64,000 nucleotides of DNA, from the NCBI GenBank assembly GCA_030123565.1, contig CP126122.1, forward strand, positions 1,251,001-1,315,000. The letters are read 5' to 3'. Below, piece after piece: positions 30,459 to 39,919 of the stretch. The notes beneath the pieces were generated by a model, which did not search any database, was not told the origin of the DNA, and saw only the letters and a program-made list of their open reading frames with translations. Position 1 is the stretch's first letter, and the number at the start of each line of letters is the position of its first letter. The translations under genes were made by a program, and so were the position numbers. The DNA comes from Nitrospira sp. (lineage in GTDB: Bacteria > Nitrospirota > Nitrospiria > Nitrospirales > Nitrospiraceae).

Positions 30459-32651
30459 TCACACCAATAACAGGCCTGCCCGGCGGATAGTGTGCCAGGC
30501 GCGGCTGGCACTGAACCGATCGAAGCCCCGAGCGCCGGTGACGGGAAAGTTGTCGCGCACTTCGGCCAGGCGTGGATACCCACTGGTGCTCCGGTGAGGT
30601 CCGGGGGTCGATTCCCGAAGCAGCGTGAACAGCCATGCGGCGTGACGTGGTGCGAGGCTGAGTGAGAAATCCTCCACCCTGGTCGGCAGAATGACTCTGG
30701 CTCGTGAGGTTCCGGATGTAATCAGCAGGGGGCTGCCGCCGATCCAGACGCAGCGCCGTTCGGCTGTGAGGGGTGTGGATGAGGAAGAGGCCAGCGCCTT
30801 CTTCAGCCAGGTCCTCGGCACCTTGGGCGGTTTCACCGTCTGCGAGAACCAGCGTTGCACCGGGAGGTTCAGTCCTGCCTGTTCGATGTAATTGAGCAGT
30901 GCCGCACGCAGTCCTTCGCCGAGCCAGGCCGGGCAGGTGGCTGTGGAATCGGCGTGGCGGAGGTCGTTTTCGGCAAACCCTCCGAAGGCCGGTCCGAGGA
31001 TGGTGATCCCCTCCGCTGCCGGATTGAGTCCGATGGGGCTATGGGCCGTGGCCGTGAACTTGTGCCAGAAGGCGGATTGCAACAATCCGTTCGCAAACAG
31101 TTGCCGGACCCGTTCCAACGAATCCACCGTGTCGGCAATCGTCTCGCCGGGGCAGCCGTACATCAAATAGGCATGGACCAGAATGCCGGCTTGGCGAAAG
31201 GCTGCCGCCACCCTTGCCGTCTGGTCCACCGTGATGCCCTTCTTCATCCGTTCGAGCAATCGATCCGAGGCCGCTTCGAGTCCGGCGGTGAGGGCGATGC
31301 AGCCGGACGCCGCCAACAGCCTGGCGAGGTCGGGAGAAAAGGCTTCCTCGAACCGGATATTGCCCCACCAGGAAATGGTCAGACCCTGTTCGAGCAGGCG
31401 AAGCGCGAGGGCCTTCAGCGCAGCGGGCGGTGCGGCCTCGTCGACGAAATGAAAGCCCCTTTGCCCGGTTTCTTGAATGAGGGCCTCGATCTGCTCAACC
31501 AACACATCGGTCGGGGTCGCCTCATACCGCGCGATGTAATTCAGGCCCACGTCGCAAAAGGTGCATTGTTTCCAGTAACAGCCGTGGGCGACCGTCAACT
31601 TGTTCCAATGGCCTTCCGACCAGAGCCGATGCATCGGGTTGAGACTGTCGAGGATAGAGAGATAGCGTGGGAGCGGCAATCCAGCATAGGTCGGTGTGCC
31701 GAGTTCCTGCATGGGCGGGTCCGGCTCGGTATTGCCGTCTCGAAACAACACCTTGCCGTTCGTGCGGAGAAAGGTTCTGCAGAGCAACGCATCAGGGCGT
31801 CCGCCCTTCAGGTGGTCCAGGAGACAGAGCAGCGGTCGCTCGCCGTCGTCGAGCGTGACGTAGTCCACATAGTCGAACAGTCGCGGATCTTTCAACCGTC
31901 GCAATTCCGTATTCACGTAACCGCCGCCGAGAACCACGACGATATCCGGCCGTTTGAGTTTCAGCGCCTGCGCGATCCGTAATGCGCCGAAGAGATTGCC
32001 GGGGAAGGGGATGGTCAGTCCGACGACATTCGGGTCACTCCGGTCGATATGGGGCCAGAGCGCATCGAGCAGCAGCTCATCGGTGAGGCTCAGTGGTTGG
32101 TCGAGCGCTTGCTCGATCCGGTCGAACGACGACGTGGCCTGCATGATCTGCTCGGCATAACGGTTCAAAGACAGATGGGGCGCCACGGTTTCGTGGAGCA
32201 GGTCGGTGAGGTCCTCGATATAGAGGGTGGCACGGTGCAGGGCTGCGTCGGAGGTCGAGCAAGGGAACGATCCAGGTTCAGGCCTGCCGTGAGCGGCGAA
32301 ACGTGGTCCCTCCGGAAGAAAGCCCGGGCGGGCGAGGTGCGGCGCCAGCATCGGATCCTGTCCCTGAAGAAATGCGATCACCGGTCCGATGGTCGCGAGA
32401 TAGGGCTCTTCGAGGGCCAGGAATTGCCGGACCTCGCCGCGCCACTGTTGATCCGCGCTCCTGATACGTTGAAACGCCTGTTCCAACCCCGGCCGTGAAA
32501 AGAGACGCAACAGCATCTCGATGCCGAGGTCCGCCTGCGCGGCTTCGTAGCCGCGGGATCGTAAGAATCCGGTGAGGTAGGCGGTCGAGGGATAGGGCGT
32601 ATTCAACTGTGTCAACGGTGGAATGACGAGGAGGATACGCGGCTCGGCCAT
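30459..32651 (-). CDS. B12-binding-type radical SAM protein
   Basis: 730 residues. The N-terminal region (about 1-250) opens MAEPRILLVIPPLTQLNTPYP and includes VVVLGGGYVNTELRRLKD, the pattern of cobalamin-binding-like domains that precede radical SAM enzymes. The cluster motif C-x3-C-x2-C is CYWKQCTFCD at about residues 356-363. The barrel follows with GFHFVDEAAPPAAL and TISWWGNIRFEEAFS. The last 150 residues are unusual for the family and have no recognised domain. Substrate unknown; relatives act in methyl transfer, lipid or cofactor synthesis. Overlapping or adjacent partner genes are absent. Confidence 0.85.
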   Translation of the reverse strand: MAEPRILLVIPPLTQLNTPYPSTAYLTGFLRSRGYEAAQADLGIEMLLRLFSRPGLEQAFQRIRSADQQWRGEVRQFLALEEPYLATIGPVIAFLQGQDPMLAPHLARPGFLPEGPRFAAHGRPEPGSFPCSTSDAALHRATLYIEDLTDLLHETVAPHLSLNRYAEQIMQATSSFDRIEQALDQPLSLTDELLLDALWPHIDRSDPNVVGLTIPFPGNLFGALRIAQALKLKRPDIVVVLGGGYVNTELRRLKDPRLFDYVDYVTLDDGERPLLCLLDHLKGGRPDALLCRTFLRTNGKVLFRDGNTEPDPPMQELGTPTYAGLPLPRYLSILDSLNPMHRLWSEGHWNKLTVAHGCYWKQCTFCDVGLNYIARYEATPTDVLVEQIEALIQETGQRGFHFVDEAAPPAALKALALRLLEQGLTISWWGNIRFEEAFSPDLARLLAASGCIALTAGLEAASDRLLERMKKGITVDQTARVAAAFRQAGILVHAYLMYGCPGETIADTVDSLERVRQLFANGLLQSAFWHKFTATAHSPIGLNPAAEGITILGPAFGGFAENDLRHADSTATCPAWLGEGLRAALLNYIEQAGLNLPVQRWFSQTVKPPKVPRTWLKKALASSSSTPLTAERRCVWIGGSPLLITSGTSRARVILPTRVEDFSLSLAPRHAAWLFTLLRESTPGPHRSTSGYPRLAEVRDNFPVTGARGFDRFSASRAWHTIRRAGLLLV

Positions 32652-32702
32652 GCGAGGGACATACCATACTGCGCAGCGCGGCTGCCACCCGGCCGGCCGA
32701 CC

Positions 32703-34058
32703 TCAGGCTGCCGCTTCGTCCCGAACGGTCTGCATAGAGGATTGGATGAAGTAGCCGGTCCAGCGTTTGAGATGGAAATATTCGATCACGTGGCGGGGCA
32801 ATTCGGCGCGGGACATGGCGCGGACGATGGTGGGCCTGGAGTCCAGCGAGAGGTCGACCGTGGGAGGATGGTCTTTCGATGCGTCCGGATCGTAGATCAG
32901 GACGAGGGGTTTGAGTCTGGCTTCGAAGTTGATGTTGAGCACGAGTCCAAGGGAGCCCTCGGAAAGGACGACCACGGTTCCCGGGGGATAGACACCGAAG
33001 GTCTGGATCATGGCCACGACGACGTCCGGCGCAAACAGGTGTTTCTCAAGTTTGTACATCCTGGCCAACGCCTCCGCCGGTGAAACGGCCTGTTCTGGGT
33101 CGAGGTGGTTGATGAGGGCGTCGTAGTGTGCGACGGCGCCGACGATTCTGGCGGGAAGCGAAATCTGGTCGCCCTTGAGTTTCTCCGGATACCCGGATCC
33201 GTCCAGCCGTTCGTGGTGGCTGCGGATGATGTCCAGGACCTCTTCGGGGAATCCGGGATATTGTCTGAGGATGTCCGCCGCGAGGTAGGGATGGCGCTGG
33301 TATTCCATGGTTTCCAGTTGGGAGAGATGGGATCGGTTTCGGAGGATGCGGCGGGGAAGGCGCCGCTCGCCGATATCGAGTAAGAGCCCCGCCATGCCGA
33401 TCAGTTGTGTCCTGTCCTGCGAGATGTCGAAATGCTGGGCGACCATCATCGACAGGGTCGCGACATTGAGGGCGTGGAGAACGGCGACGTTGTCGATGTC
33501 TTCGGGATCGAAGGCGCTGGCTACCGTCCCTGCCGCTTCGGTATGGGACAGCAGGCTGTTGAGTCCGCCGATCATCACCTTCGCACTGCGCAATCCCTCC
33601 TGGGAGCCGCTGCAGAGGTCTTGCATCATCTGCGTGCCGCGATGGATCACCTGCCGATAGGCTTCGGATGCCAGTTCGACCGCTTCTTTGTAATCGCTGT
33701 GGGTCGGGAGGGGCGCGTCTGCCGACGATGGTGCCTGGTCGAGCGATAGGTCGCTCAATCCCGTTTTCGGGATCGTTTCAGGGGTCGATTCCGCCGTTGA
33801 AGGGGAGGGGCGGGGCGCGTCATCATTCGTTTCCGGATCCGATTCCCGTGGATAGACCAGCACCGTCGCCAGCCCGAGACCCCGAATCGTATTGATCTGA
33901 TTCTGCGAGGTGATTTTGAACGATCGCCGCGGAAAGGGATGTTTGAACCAGGAACAATTCAGGTCGACATACATGCCGACACGAAGAGACGCCGGGGGGA
34001 CGGCAAGGGCCCCGGCTGTATCGATCTTGGATGGATCATCGTCGGACCTGTGAGGCAA
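32703..34058 (-). CDS. HD-GYP-type protein with DUF3391 and a degenerate HD motif
   Basis: 451 residues. The N-terminal DUF3391-like part has LRVGMYVDLNCSWFKHPFPRRSFKI. A Ser/Thr/Pro/Asp-rich linker (about 75-115) follows, then the HD-GYP fold: LHALNVATLSMMVA, HPYLAADIL, SHHERLDGSGYPEKLKG. The signature HD is Leu227-Asp228 (AGLLLDIGERRLP) instead of HD-x-GK, so a metal ligand and the lysine are lost. The GYP loop is kept. The protein may bind cyclic di-GMP or cleave it poorly. C-terminal region includes a PilZ-like or PAS-like extension (SLGLVLNINFEARLKPLVLIYD) usual in this subfamily. Confidence 0.85.
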   Translation of the reverse strand: MPHRSDDDPSKIDTAGALAVPPASLRVGMYVDLNCSWFKHPFPRRSFKITSQNQINTIRGLGLATVLVYPRESDPETNDDAPRPSPSTAESTPETIPKTGLSDLSLDQAPSSADAPLPTHSDYKEAVELASEAYRQVIHRGTQMMQDLCSGSQEGLRSAKVMIGGLNSLLSHTEAAGTVASAFDPEDIDNVAVLHALNVATLSMMVAQHFDISQDRTQLIGMAGLLLDIGERRLPRRILRNRSHLSQLETMEYQRHPYLAADILRQYPGFPEEVLDIIRSHHERLDGSGYPEKLKGDQISLPARIVGAVAHYDALINHLDPEQAVSPAEALARMYKLEKHLFAPDVVVAMIQTFGVYPPGTVVVLSEGSLGLVLNINFEARLKPLVLIYDPDASKDHPPTVDLSLDSRPTIVRAMSRAELPRHVIEYFHLKRWTGYFIQSSMQTVRDEAAA

Positions 34059-34153
34059 AGAGTCACCCTTTTTCGTACCTTCGAAGTCTCGGACCTGACG
34101 TCAGAACAATAGATTATGGGCTGTATCGGAAGTGGAACAGTGGAACTTGATCG

Positions 34154-35335
34154 TTATCGCTCACTTTGCCGGGACGAAAGGCTTTCTGCCTCGACCAGAT
34201 GGAGGAACTCCAAGCACGCAGAACGAATACCGGGCGGATCCCGGCGCAGGTCGCTGCCTAGAATGTAGACCAGGTCCCGGCCATAGAGGGTTGCCATCTC
34301 GTGAATACGAGCCTGGGCCATTCTCCCGGCGGCCGCCGGATAGATGGGCCGGCATGGGCCGAGCGGTCGGCGGCAGGAGGCGGCAATCCGCCGGCAGTCT
34401 TCCCGTGAGATGGGATAGTTCAAGCCGAAGGTGGGATAGATGGAGATGTCGGCGCCGGCGAGTCTGGGAAGGAGGCCGAACAGGACCGAAGGGGCGATGC
34501 CGCTGTCCGGAGACACATAGTGGCTCCCGAGAAAGTCCGGATGTGAGAGGAGGGGAAGGGCGAGCGACGGGAGGCCTGCCAGGGAAGCCATGGCGTCAAA
34601 GCCCACGAGGCCCGGACAGACGAGCAGGGCGCCGGCACCGGCCTTCTGCGCCAGAGTTGCCCGTTCGACCATGGTCGGCCAGGGGCTGGAAATGTGCGGC
34701 GCGTACAGACAACGTTTTCCGGTGCGACGTGAGGCTTCGGCGACGGCTTCCACGCATCGTGCGACCCGTTCCTCGAACCGGCAAAAGGCATGGTCGCCCA
34801 GGGCTTGATCGTCCTTGATCAGATCGACTTCACCGAGTGCGAAGTCCTGGGCCAGCACCGCCAGTTGCCGCGGGGAAAACCCGAGCGGCTTCAAAACCGC
34901 ACAGACTAACGGGCGTCGGGGAACCTGCAGGAGAGCGCGAAGTCCCTGTATCCCGAAGCGGGGGCCTGTCATACGAGCGACGACCTCGTCCGGCAGCGAG
35001 AGGTTCGTGACGCGGACCTGCCCCTGCAAGCTTGCCATGCCGAAGGTCATATGGAGAAGGTTGCTCAAGGAACCATCCAGGAGCTCAGTCGGAAAACTGA
35101 TCACTGCCTGGTGGTGATCAGCGCTCAGGGACTCCAGTTGCATCACCTGGCCGAGGAGATGGTCTCGAATCGCTCCGGGAGGAATGACATGGTCGGCCGC
35201 CTCGACGGTCTGCTCGATGCAGAGCAGCTTCGCACGGTCACGGGCCTCCTCTGCCGACCCGCGAATGAGGTACTCCACCGAAAAGCGCCGGCCCGAGAAC
35301 TGAGCGTCGAGGTCCTGACTTGAACGGGAAGACAT
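34154..35335 (-). CDS. RuBisCO-like protein (form IV)
   Basis: 393 residues from the ATG at 35335. The RuBisCO large-subunit fold is evident: LVCAVLKPLGFSP (counterpart of the catalytic TKPK...G loop), then GEVDLIKDDQALGDHAFCRFEERV, the counterpart of GGxDFxKDDE. The carbamylated Lys174 is present, but the last metal ligand Glu is Gln177. Further on come HISSPWPTMVERA, ADISIYPTFGLNYP and LGSDLRRDP. With this substitution carboxylation is unlikely. Form IV proteins act in enolase-type steps of methionine salvage or unknown reactions. It is divergent from a cyclase-family gene. Confidence 0.88.
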   Translation of the reverse strand: MSSRSSQDLDAQFSGRRFSVEYLIRGSAEEARDRAKLLCIEQTVEAADHVIPPGAIRDHLLGQVMQLESLSADHHQAVISFPTELLDGSLSNLLHMTFGMASLQGQVRVTNLSLPDEVVARMTGPRFGIQGLRALLQVPRRPLVCAVLKPLGFSPRQLAVLAQDFALGEVDLIKDDQALGDHAFCRFEERVARCVEAVAEASRRTGKRCLYAPHISSPWPTMVERATLAQKAGAGALLVCPGLVGFDAMASLAGLPSLALPLLSHPDFLGSHYVSPDSGIAPSVLFGLLPRLAGADISIYPTFGLNYPISREDCRRIAASCRRPLGPCRPIYPAAAGRMAQARIHEMATLYGRDLVYILGSDLRRDPPGIRSACLEFLHLVEAESLSSRQSER

Positions 35336-35455
35336 GGCGTGCTCCGAGGTTGCAGTCGTGAGGAGAGAGCGTACCGTATTCGCGCCCAAGCCGGTAGTCC
35401 CCGCTGGCCTGCAGTGGCAGACATGCGCGGCTTGGCCGCAAGGAGAAAAATAGCC

Positions 35456-36262
35456 ATGGAACGACGAAACAACGCTCACCCTGCGACCGGTTCTCTTGTG
35501 GTGATCCTATTCATCCTGCTGACAGGAGTGAATGGATGGGGTGACGCGACGGCCGCGCAACGGCTTGTCGACCTCACCCATACGTTCGATGAGACCACGC
35601 AGGTTTGGCCGAATAATCGCCCCTTCCATCGGGACTCCATCGTGCAGGGCGGGACAAAGACCCAAGACTGGTATGCCACAGGACAAGTGGCCCTCTCCGA
35701 ACATGCCGGAACCCATATGGATGCTCCCATTCACTTTGCGCAGGGACAAGCTGCCATCGATGCGATTCCGGTCGAGCGTTTGATGGGACCGGCCGTGGTG
35801 ATCGATGTGCGGGCTGCCGCAGCAGACGATCGCGACTACCGCTTATCCCCGGCGGATCTTTATCGCTGGGAGGCCGGCCATGGGAAGATACCGGCGGGAG
35901 CCATCGTCATGATGTTGACCGGCCGGGGCGCCGACTGGAAAGATCGTGAGCGGTATTTCGGCAGCGCCACACCGGATGTCTCGACCACGCTCCATTTCCC
36001 TGGATTTTCGAAAGAGGCCGCCGAGTTTCTGGTCACCGAACGACACATTCACGGAGTCGGGATCGATACGCCCAGCATCGATTATGGTCCTTCCCAGGAT
36101 TTTCCGGTCCATCGAATCCTGGGCGGAGCCGGTCTGTACGGTCTTGAAAATGTCGCGCGACTCGATCAGGTCCCTCCGACCGGCGCCACCCTTGTGGCCC
36201 TGCCGATGAAAATCGCGGGCGGCACCGGCGCGCCAGTCAGGATCATCGCGATTCTTCCATAG
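35456..36262 (+). CDS. exported cyclase-family (kynurenine-formamidase-like) hydrolase
   Basis: 268 residues from the ATG at 35456, with AAGGAG at 35440-35445. A signal peptide covers about 1-34 (SLVVILFILLTGVNGWGDATAA). The metal site HAGTHMDAP (His83, His87, Asp89) is intact, followed by DIPVERLMGP-type and GVGIDTPSIDYGPSQDFPVHRIL segments. The family hydrolyses amides or cyclises esters; the substrate here is unknown and export is less usual. Its TAG stop touches the first base of a repeat element. Confidence 0.88.
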   Translation: MERRNNAHPATGSLVVILFILLTGVNGWGDATAAQRLVDLTHTFDETTQVWPNNRPFHRDSIVQGGTKTQDWYATGQVALSEHAGTHMDAPIHFAQGQAAIDAIPVERLMGPAVVIDVRAAAADDRDYRLSPADLYRWEAGHGKIPAGAIVMMLTGRGADWKDRERYFGSATPDVSTTLHFPGFSKEAAEFLVTERHIHGVGIDTPSIDYGPSQDFPVHRILGGAGLYGLENVARLDQVPPTGATLVALPMKIAGGTGAPVRIIAILP

Positions 36263-36452
36263 CAGGATGGTGAAAAAGGCCGCCAGCTTCGTTCTCGCGA
36301 GACACTGCCGCCTCACTATCTCGGCGGCGTTCACAAACGTGACGCGCTTTATTCAGCGCGTCAACCTCCGAGGCTCAACGTACCACAAGGGTACGCCTCG
36401 CCTCCTCGCATTGCTGCGGCCTCGCTGGACGGCCTTTTTGACCATCCTGCGA
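36262..36452 (+). repeat. structured inverted-repeat-bounded element, copy 1
   Basis: 191 bases. The two ends are near-perfect inverted repeats of 26-27 bases (36262-36287 against 36426-36452) starting GCAGGATGGT. Inside are hairpin a (GCCGCC 36307-36312 with GGCGGC 36323-36328, loop of 10), hairpin b (GACGCGC 36341-36347 with GCGCGTC 36356-36362) and hairpin c (36369-36400). A second, larger copy lies inverted at 50945-51248. REP- or MITE-like; no target duplication seen. Confidence 0.85.
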
Positions 36453-36538
36453 GTTCGCTCTTCGTCGTCTCAAACCCTGCGCTCTTTCGGTTTTCGGAAG
36501 CGCCAAAATGGTTTTTTAGCAGTTTGATAGTCGATAAA

Positions 36539-37117
36539 ATGAGCCGCATTCGGTTGTACAGCGATTTCAACTGTCCCTTCTGTTATGCGATGCACGAGCG
36601 TCTCCATGCCCTTAGCCTGATGGAGCGGCTATCCTGGCAGGGTGTCCAGCACGCGCCGCATCTTCGCAGGCCGATGGCGACATGGTCCGGGCATCTGGGG
36701 ACCGAATTGAGACAGGAGGTCGAGATGGTGCGCCGGCTGGCGCCCGAACTCGCGATCACGGTGCCGCGGGGGAAGCCCAATACCGGACCGGCCATTGCGG
36801 CGGCGGCCCGTGCCCTGCAGGTCGATCCCTTACGGGCCCAGGCCTTTACGAGATCCCTGTACCGCCTGTTTTGGTTGGAGGGCCTGGACCTTTCCGATGG
36901 GACCGTCCTACAGCAGGAAGCCGAACGTCATGGGTTCGCTCCTGCGCAGGTATCCGCCGCGTCCACCATTCCGGTCGATCACCTGCTACGGTCGTGGGAA
37001 GAGCAATGGAGAGACACAGAACATTATGGGGTCCCGCTTCTTGAGCGGCCGGATCATAGGGTGCTCGTCGGTCTGATGTCTGCCGATTCCCTCCAGAGCT
37101 TTCTCGCCGGCCTGTAA
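36539..37117 (+). CDS. DsbA-family oxidoreductase (FrnE/HCCA isomerase-like)
   Basis: 192 residues from the ATG at 36539. A thioredoxin-like strand and CxxC (YSDFNCPFCYAMH) are at the N-terminus, followed by a large helical insertion and a final VLVGLMSADSLQSFL. No signal peptide, so cytoplasmic. This matches DsbA-like proteins of the FrnE or 2-hydroxychromene-2-carboxylate isomerase group; the CPFC pair favours redox chemistry. Redox partner unknown. Confidence 0.85.
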   Translation: MSRIRLYSDFNCPFCYAMHERLHALSLMERLSWQGVQHAPHLRRPMATWSGHLGTELRQEVEMVRRLAPELAITVPRGKPNTGPAIAAAARALQVDPLRAQAFTRSLYRLFWLEGLDLSDGTVLQQEAERHGFAPAQVSAASTIPVDHLLRSWEEQWRDTEHYGVPLLERPDHRVLVGLMSADSLQSFLAGL

Positions 37118-37206
37118 AGTCTGATCCGACCGCCTCCTGAAGAGTGTGTGGAATGCCGGCGGCGTTGTAAAAACTTCTTAATCAGTTTGTCCCCCATCGT
37201 CACCGT

Positions 37207-37223
37207 GTTATGACTGGCATAAC
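37207..37223. promoter_or_regulatory. possible operator
   Basis: Perfect inverted repeat GTTATG-ACTGG-CATAAC about 50 bases before the outer-membrane protein gene, just after a T-rich stretch that could hold its promoter. Confidence 0.3.
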
Positions 37224-37271
37224 AGGGGTCGGTTCGGTCCGGCCGCGCTACATTCCCCAAAGGAGCGACCC

Positions 37272-38021
37272 ATGGTATCAGTCAACGCGTCGATGGCTCT
37301 GTTCCTGTTCGGTGGTGTTCTCCTCGCGGCAGATCCTGCTGTGGCCCTCGCAGCGAACGCTGCTCCGAAGGCCGGCCAGGCTCCCGCAGCGACGGCAGAG
37401 CCCAAACAGTCAGAGGAAAAGAACGAGGTCTATGTGAGTCTCTTCGTGCAGGGCAGTCATCCCCTGAATCGTCCGGTACGACTACAGGACGACCCCTTCA
37501 CGAACACCGATGTTCAAGGGGGCTTGGGCGGCGGTTTGAAAGTCGGGATCTTTCCGGCGTTCGCCGGGCGGGTCATGGGACTGGAGGCCGAGGTGTCAGG
37601 ACTCAATGGGAAGGTCGATGCACCAACCAGTACGACCGGCGGGGTGACGAGAAGCGCGAACTTCCGCCTCAATTCTATCAATGCCATGGCCAATTTCCTG
37701 CTGCGTTATCCAGGCGAGGTCATCCAGCCCTACCTCGGTGTCGGGGCGGGGGTGTCAGGCGGGTTTGCGCGGAACCTGAATCTTCAGCAGAGCACGATCG
37801 GGGTGATCCATGAGAATGCAGCCGACGGCGCGTTCGCCTATCAGGTCCTGGGCGGGGTTCGCGCGAACGTGAGCGACCATGTGTTCCTGTTCACGGAGTA
37901 CAAGTACTTCGTGGCGAACTATCAATGGGAGAGCGAGCTTGCAGACGGGTCGCATGGCCCCTCGTTCACGCTGAACTATCGCACGCACATCATTTCAGGC
38001 GGGCTCGGCTTCCGCTTCTAA
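37272..38021 (+). CDS. outer-membrane beta-barrel protein
   Basis: 249 residues. Signal peptide about 1-28 (MALFLFGGVLLAADPAVALA), an Ala/Pro-rich linker (about 30-50), then alternating amphipathic strands: GGLGGGLKVGIFP, VMGLEAEVSGL, NSINAMANFLLRYPG, IQPYLGVGAGVSGGF, AYQVLGGVRANVSDHVFLFTEYKYFVANYQWE, and a final strand ending in Phe (HIISGGLGFRF). This is the OmpA/OmpW-like porin-type eight-strand barrel pattern. Probably monocistronic. Function as structural or small-solute porin is an inference. Confidence 0.85.
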   Translation: MVSVNASMALFLFGGVLLAADPAVALAANAAPKAGQAPAATAEPKQSEEKNEVYVSLFVQGSHPLNRPVRLQDDPFTNTDVQGGLGGGLKVGIFPAFAGRVMGLEAEVSGLNGKVDAPTSTTGGVTRSANFRLNSINAMANFLLRYPGEVIQPYLGVGAGVSGGFARNLNLQQSTIGVIHENAADGAFAYQVLGGVRANVSDHVFLFTEYKYFVANYQWESELADGSHGPSFTLNYRTHIISGGLGFRF

Positions 38022-38269
38022 TCCTCCATCAAGTCGCATCGTCTCCACGCCGTTCACGAGGGATTCCTCCCACACCCTTCCAGCTGCTGCAGCCGGCATC
38101 CCGGCGTCTTCCGGCATCTTCTTTCAGTTCTCTGTTCCGGAACCGGTCGATGCAAGGAGCCCTTAGCCGGGAACGAATTCAGATCGGCACCCGCTTGCAG
38201 GTCGGGGTGGATGAGGCATAAGATACAGCACCGCGCAGTCTGTCGATCCGGCACCAGGAGGAAGGAACT

Positions 38270-39553
38270 GTGTTCTGGGACAAGCGGGATCCTTCGCAGA
38301 AAGCAAGCCGCCTCTGTTCATTCTGCGGCAAGCGTCAGGGCGAAGTTCAGTCCCTCATGACCAGCCCCGAGCCCTACAGCTGTCCTTCTTGCCGTACATC
38401 CGCTCCGCTCTTGATCTGTGAGGAATGTATTCAGCGTTGCTCGCTGTCCCTCGCCAAGGATAAGAACGGCGGCGCGCAGGGTTCGTCTTCCTCCCTGCCG
38501 ATCGCGATCCCTAAACCGACCGACATCAAGGCGACGCTCGATGACTACGTGGTCGGGCAGGATCGGGCCAAGAAAGTCCTTTCCGTCGCGGTCCACAACC
38601 ACTACAAACGTATTCTGAACCGGGAACGGCTCAAACACGTCGATCTTCAAAAGGGCAACATCCTGATGATCGGATCGACCGGGACCGGGAAGACCCTCCT
38701 GTCCCAGACGCTGGCCCGCATCCTTCATGTGCCCTTCACCATCGCCGATGCCACGGCCCTCACGGAGGCCGGATACGTGGGCGAGGATGTCGAGAACGTC
38801 GTGCTCAAGTTGCTGCAGAGCTGCGAGTACGACGTTGCGCGCGCCGAGACCGGCATCATCTACATCGATGAGATCGACAAGATCAGCCGCAAGTCGGAGA
38901 ATCCTTCGCTGACGCGTGATGTGTCGGGCGAGGGGGTGCAACAGGCGCTCCTGAAGCTGGTCGAAGGGACGATTTGCAATGTGCCGCCGAAAGGCGGGCG
39001 AAAACATCCCGATCAAGAGTACATTCGGGTGGACACGACGAACATTCTATTCATCGCCGGCGGGGCCTTCGTCGGGTTGGACCAGATCATTGGCCAACGG
39101 ACGATGCCTAAGCGGCTGGGGTTTGGAGCGATCGGTCCCGCAGGCGGGATCGACGGCCATACAGACCTGCTGCGGCAGGTCCAATCGGAGGACCTGCTGA
39201 AATTCGGGCTCATTCCAGAATTCGTGGGTCGATTTCCGGTCCTGACGACCCTGTCGGATCTGGATGTGCCGGCCCTCATTCGAGTCCTCACCGAACCGCG
39301 CAACGCGCTGGTGAGACAGTATCAGGCCCTCTTCGAGATCGAGGGGGTCGAGCTTCAGTTTACCGATTCCGCCGTCAAAGCCGTTGCCCGCCGGGCTGCT
39401 GTGATGAAAACCGGGGCGCGGGCGCTGCGCACGATTCTGGAAGAGGTGATGTTGGACCTCATGTACGATGTGCCGGCATTGGGCGGGGTAAAATCCGTGG
39501 TGATCACGGAAGAGGTCATTGCAGGGATCGGGCAGCCTCAGATCCTCACCTGA
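38270..39553 (+). CDS. clpX: ClpX-type AAA+ unfoldase, solitary paralogue
   Basis: 427 residues from a GTG at 38270 after a strong AGGAGGAAGG. The N-terminal zinc domain differs from the usual four-cysteine type: it has three CxxC pairs (Cys16/19, Cys38/41, Cys50/53) plus Cys57. Walker A (GSTGTGKT), the pore loop [10 protein letters not shown], Walker B ([11 protein letters not shown]), sensor and arginine motifs are intact. A LGFGA segment in [13 protein letters not shown] corresponds to the ClpP-docking loop. No clpP or tig gene is adjacent, so this is probably a second ClpX with its own substrate set (inference). Confidence 0.9.
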   Translation: MFWDKRDPSQKASRLCSFCGKRQGEVQSLMTSPEPYSCPSCRTSAPLLICEECIQRCSLSLAKDKNGGAQGSSSSLPIAIPKPTDIKATLDDYVVGQDRAKKVLSVAVHNHYKRILNRERLKHVDLQKGNILMIGSTGTGKTLLSQTLARILHVPFTIADATALTEAGYVGEDVENVVLKLLQSCEYDVARAETGIIYIDEIDKISRKSENPSLTRDVSGEGVQQALLKLVEGTICNVPPKGGRKHPDQEYIRVDTTNILFIAGGAFVGLDQIIGQRTMPKRLGFGAIGPAGGIDGHTDLLRQVQSEDLLKFGLIPEFVGRFPVLTTLSDLDVPALIRVLTEPRNALVRQYQALFEIEGVELQFTDSAVKAVARRAAVMKTGARALRTILEEVMLDLMYDVPALGGVKSVVITEEVIAGIGQPQILT

Positions 39554-39696
39554 AATCCCACTTCAACGAGTAGAATGTCCTCATCAGTAACCTTCCGCCG
39601 AGGACATGAGAACGATGGGGCACACCTCACCACTTCCCTCTCCATGAGGAACCATAGAAAGGAACAGTGGTGCATTGCCCGGCCGGAAACCAACGA

Positions 39697-39867
39697 TTAC
39701 GCTGCGTGCCTGGCCCTGGTGTCGCCTGCGGCGGCTTCGAAGGAGCGGCTGCCGTCGGGAGACGAAGCGAGCCGCCTCTTCTCAGATTCACTCTCGCCCG
39801 CCATCGACCAGGCGATCAGCCAGACAAGCGCAACCATCGTTCCGAGACCGATGACCTCGACGGCCAT
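39697..39867 (-). CDS. tiny membrane protein, 56 residues
   Basis: Starts MAVEVIGLGTMVALVWLIAW, one membrane helix (about 5-22), then a charged tail (GESESEKRRLASSPDG). A good GGAGG ribosome site lies seven bases before the ATG at 39867. The shape resembles small accessory subunits of oxidases such as CydX or CcoQ, but length and helix alone cannot prove that. A second tiny membrane gene of the same orientation lies just upstream. Confidence 0.55.
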   Translation of the reverse strand: MAVEVIGLGTMVALVWLIAWSMAGESESEKRRLASSPDGSRSFEAAAGDTRARHAA

Positions 39868-39919
39868 ACGCCACCTCCCTTGACCAAACCGCGAATTCGT
39901 CTTGGCCTGGTACAGGCAC

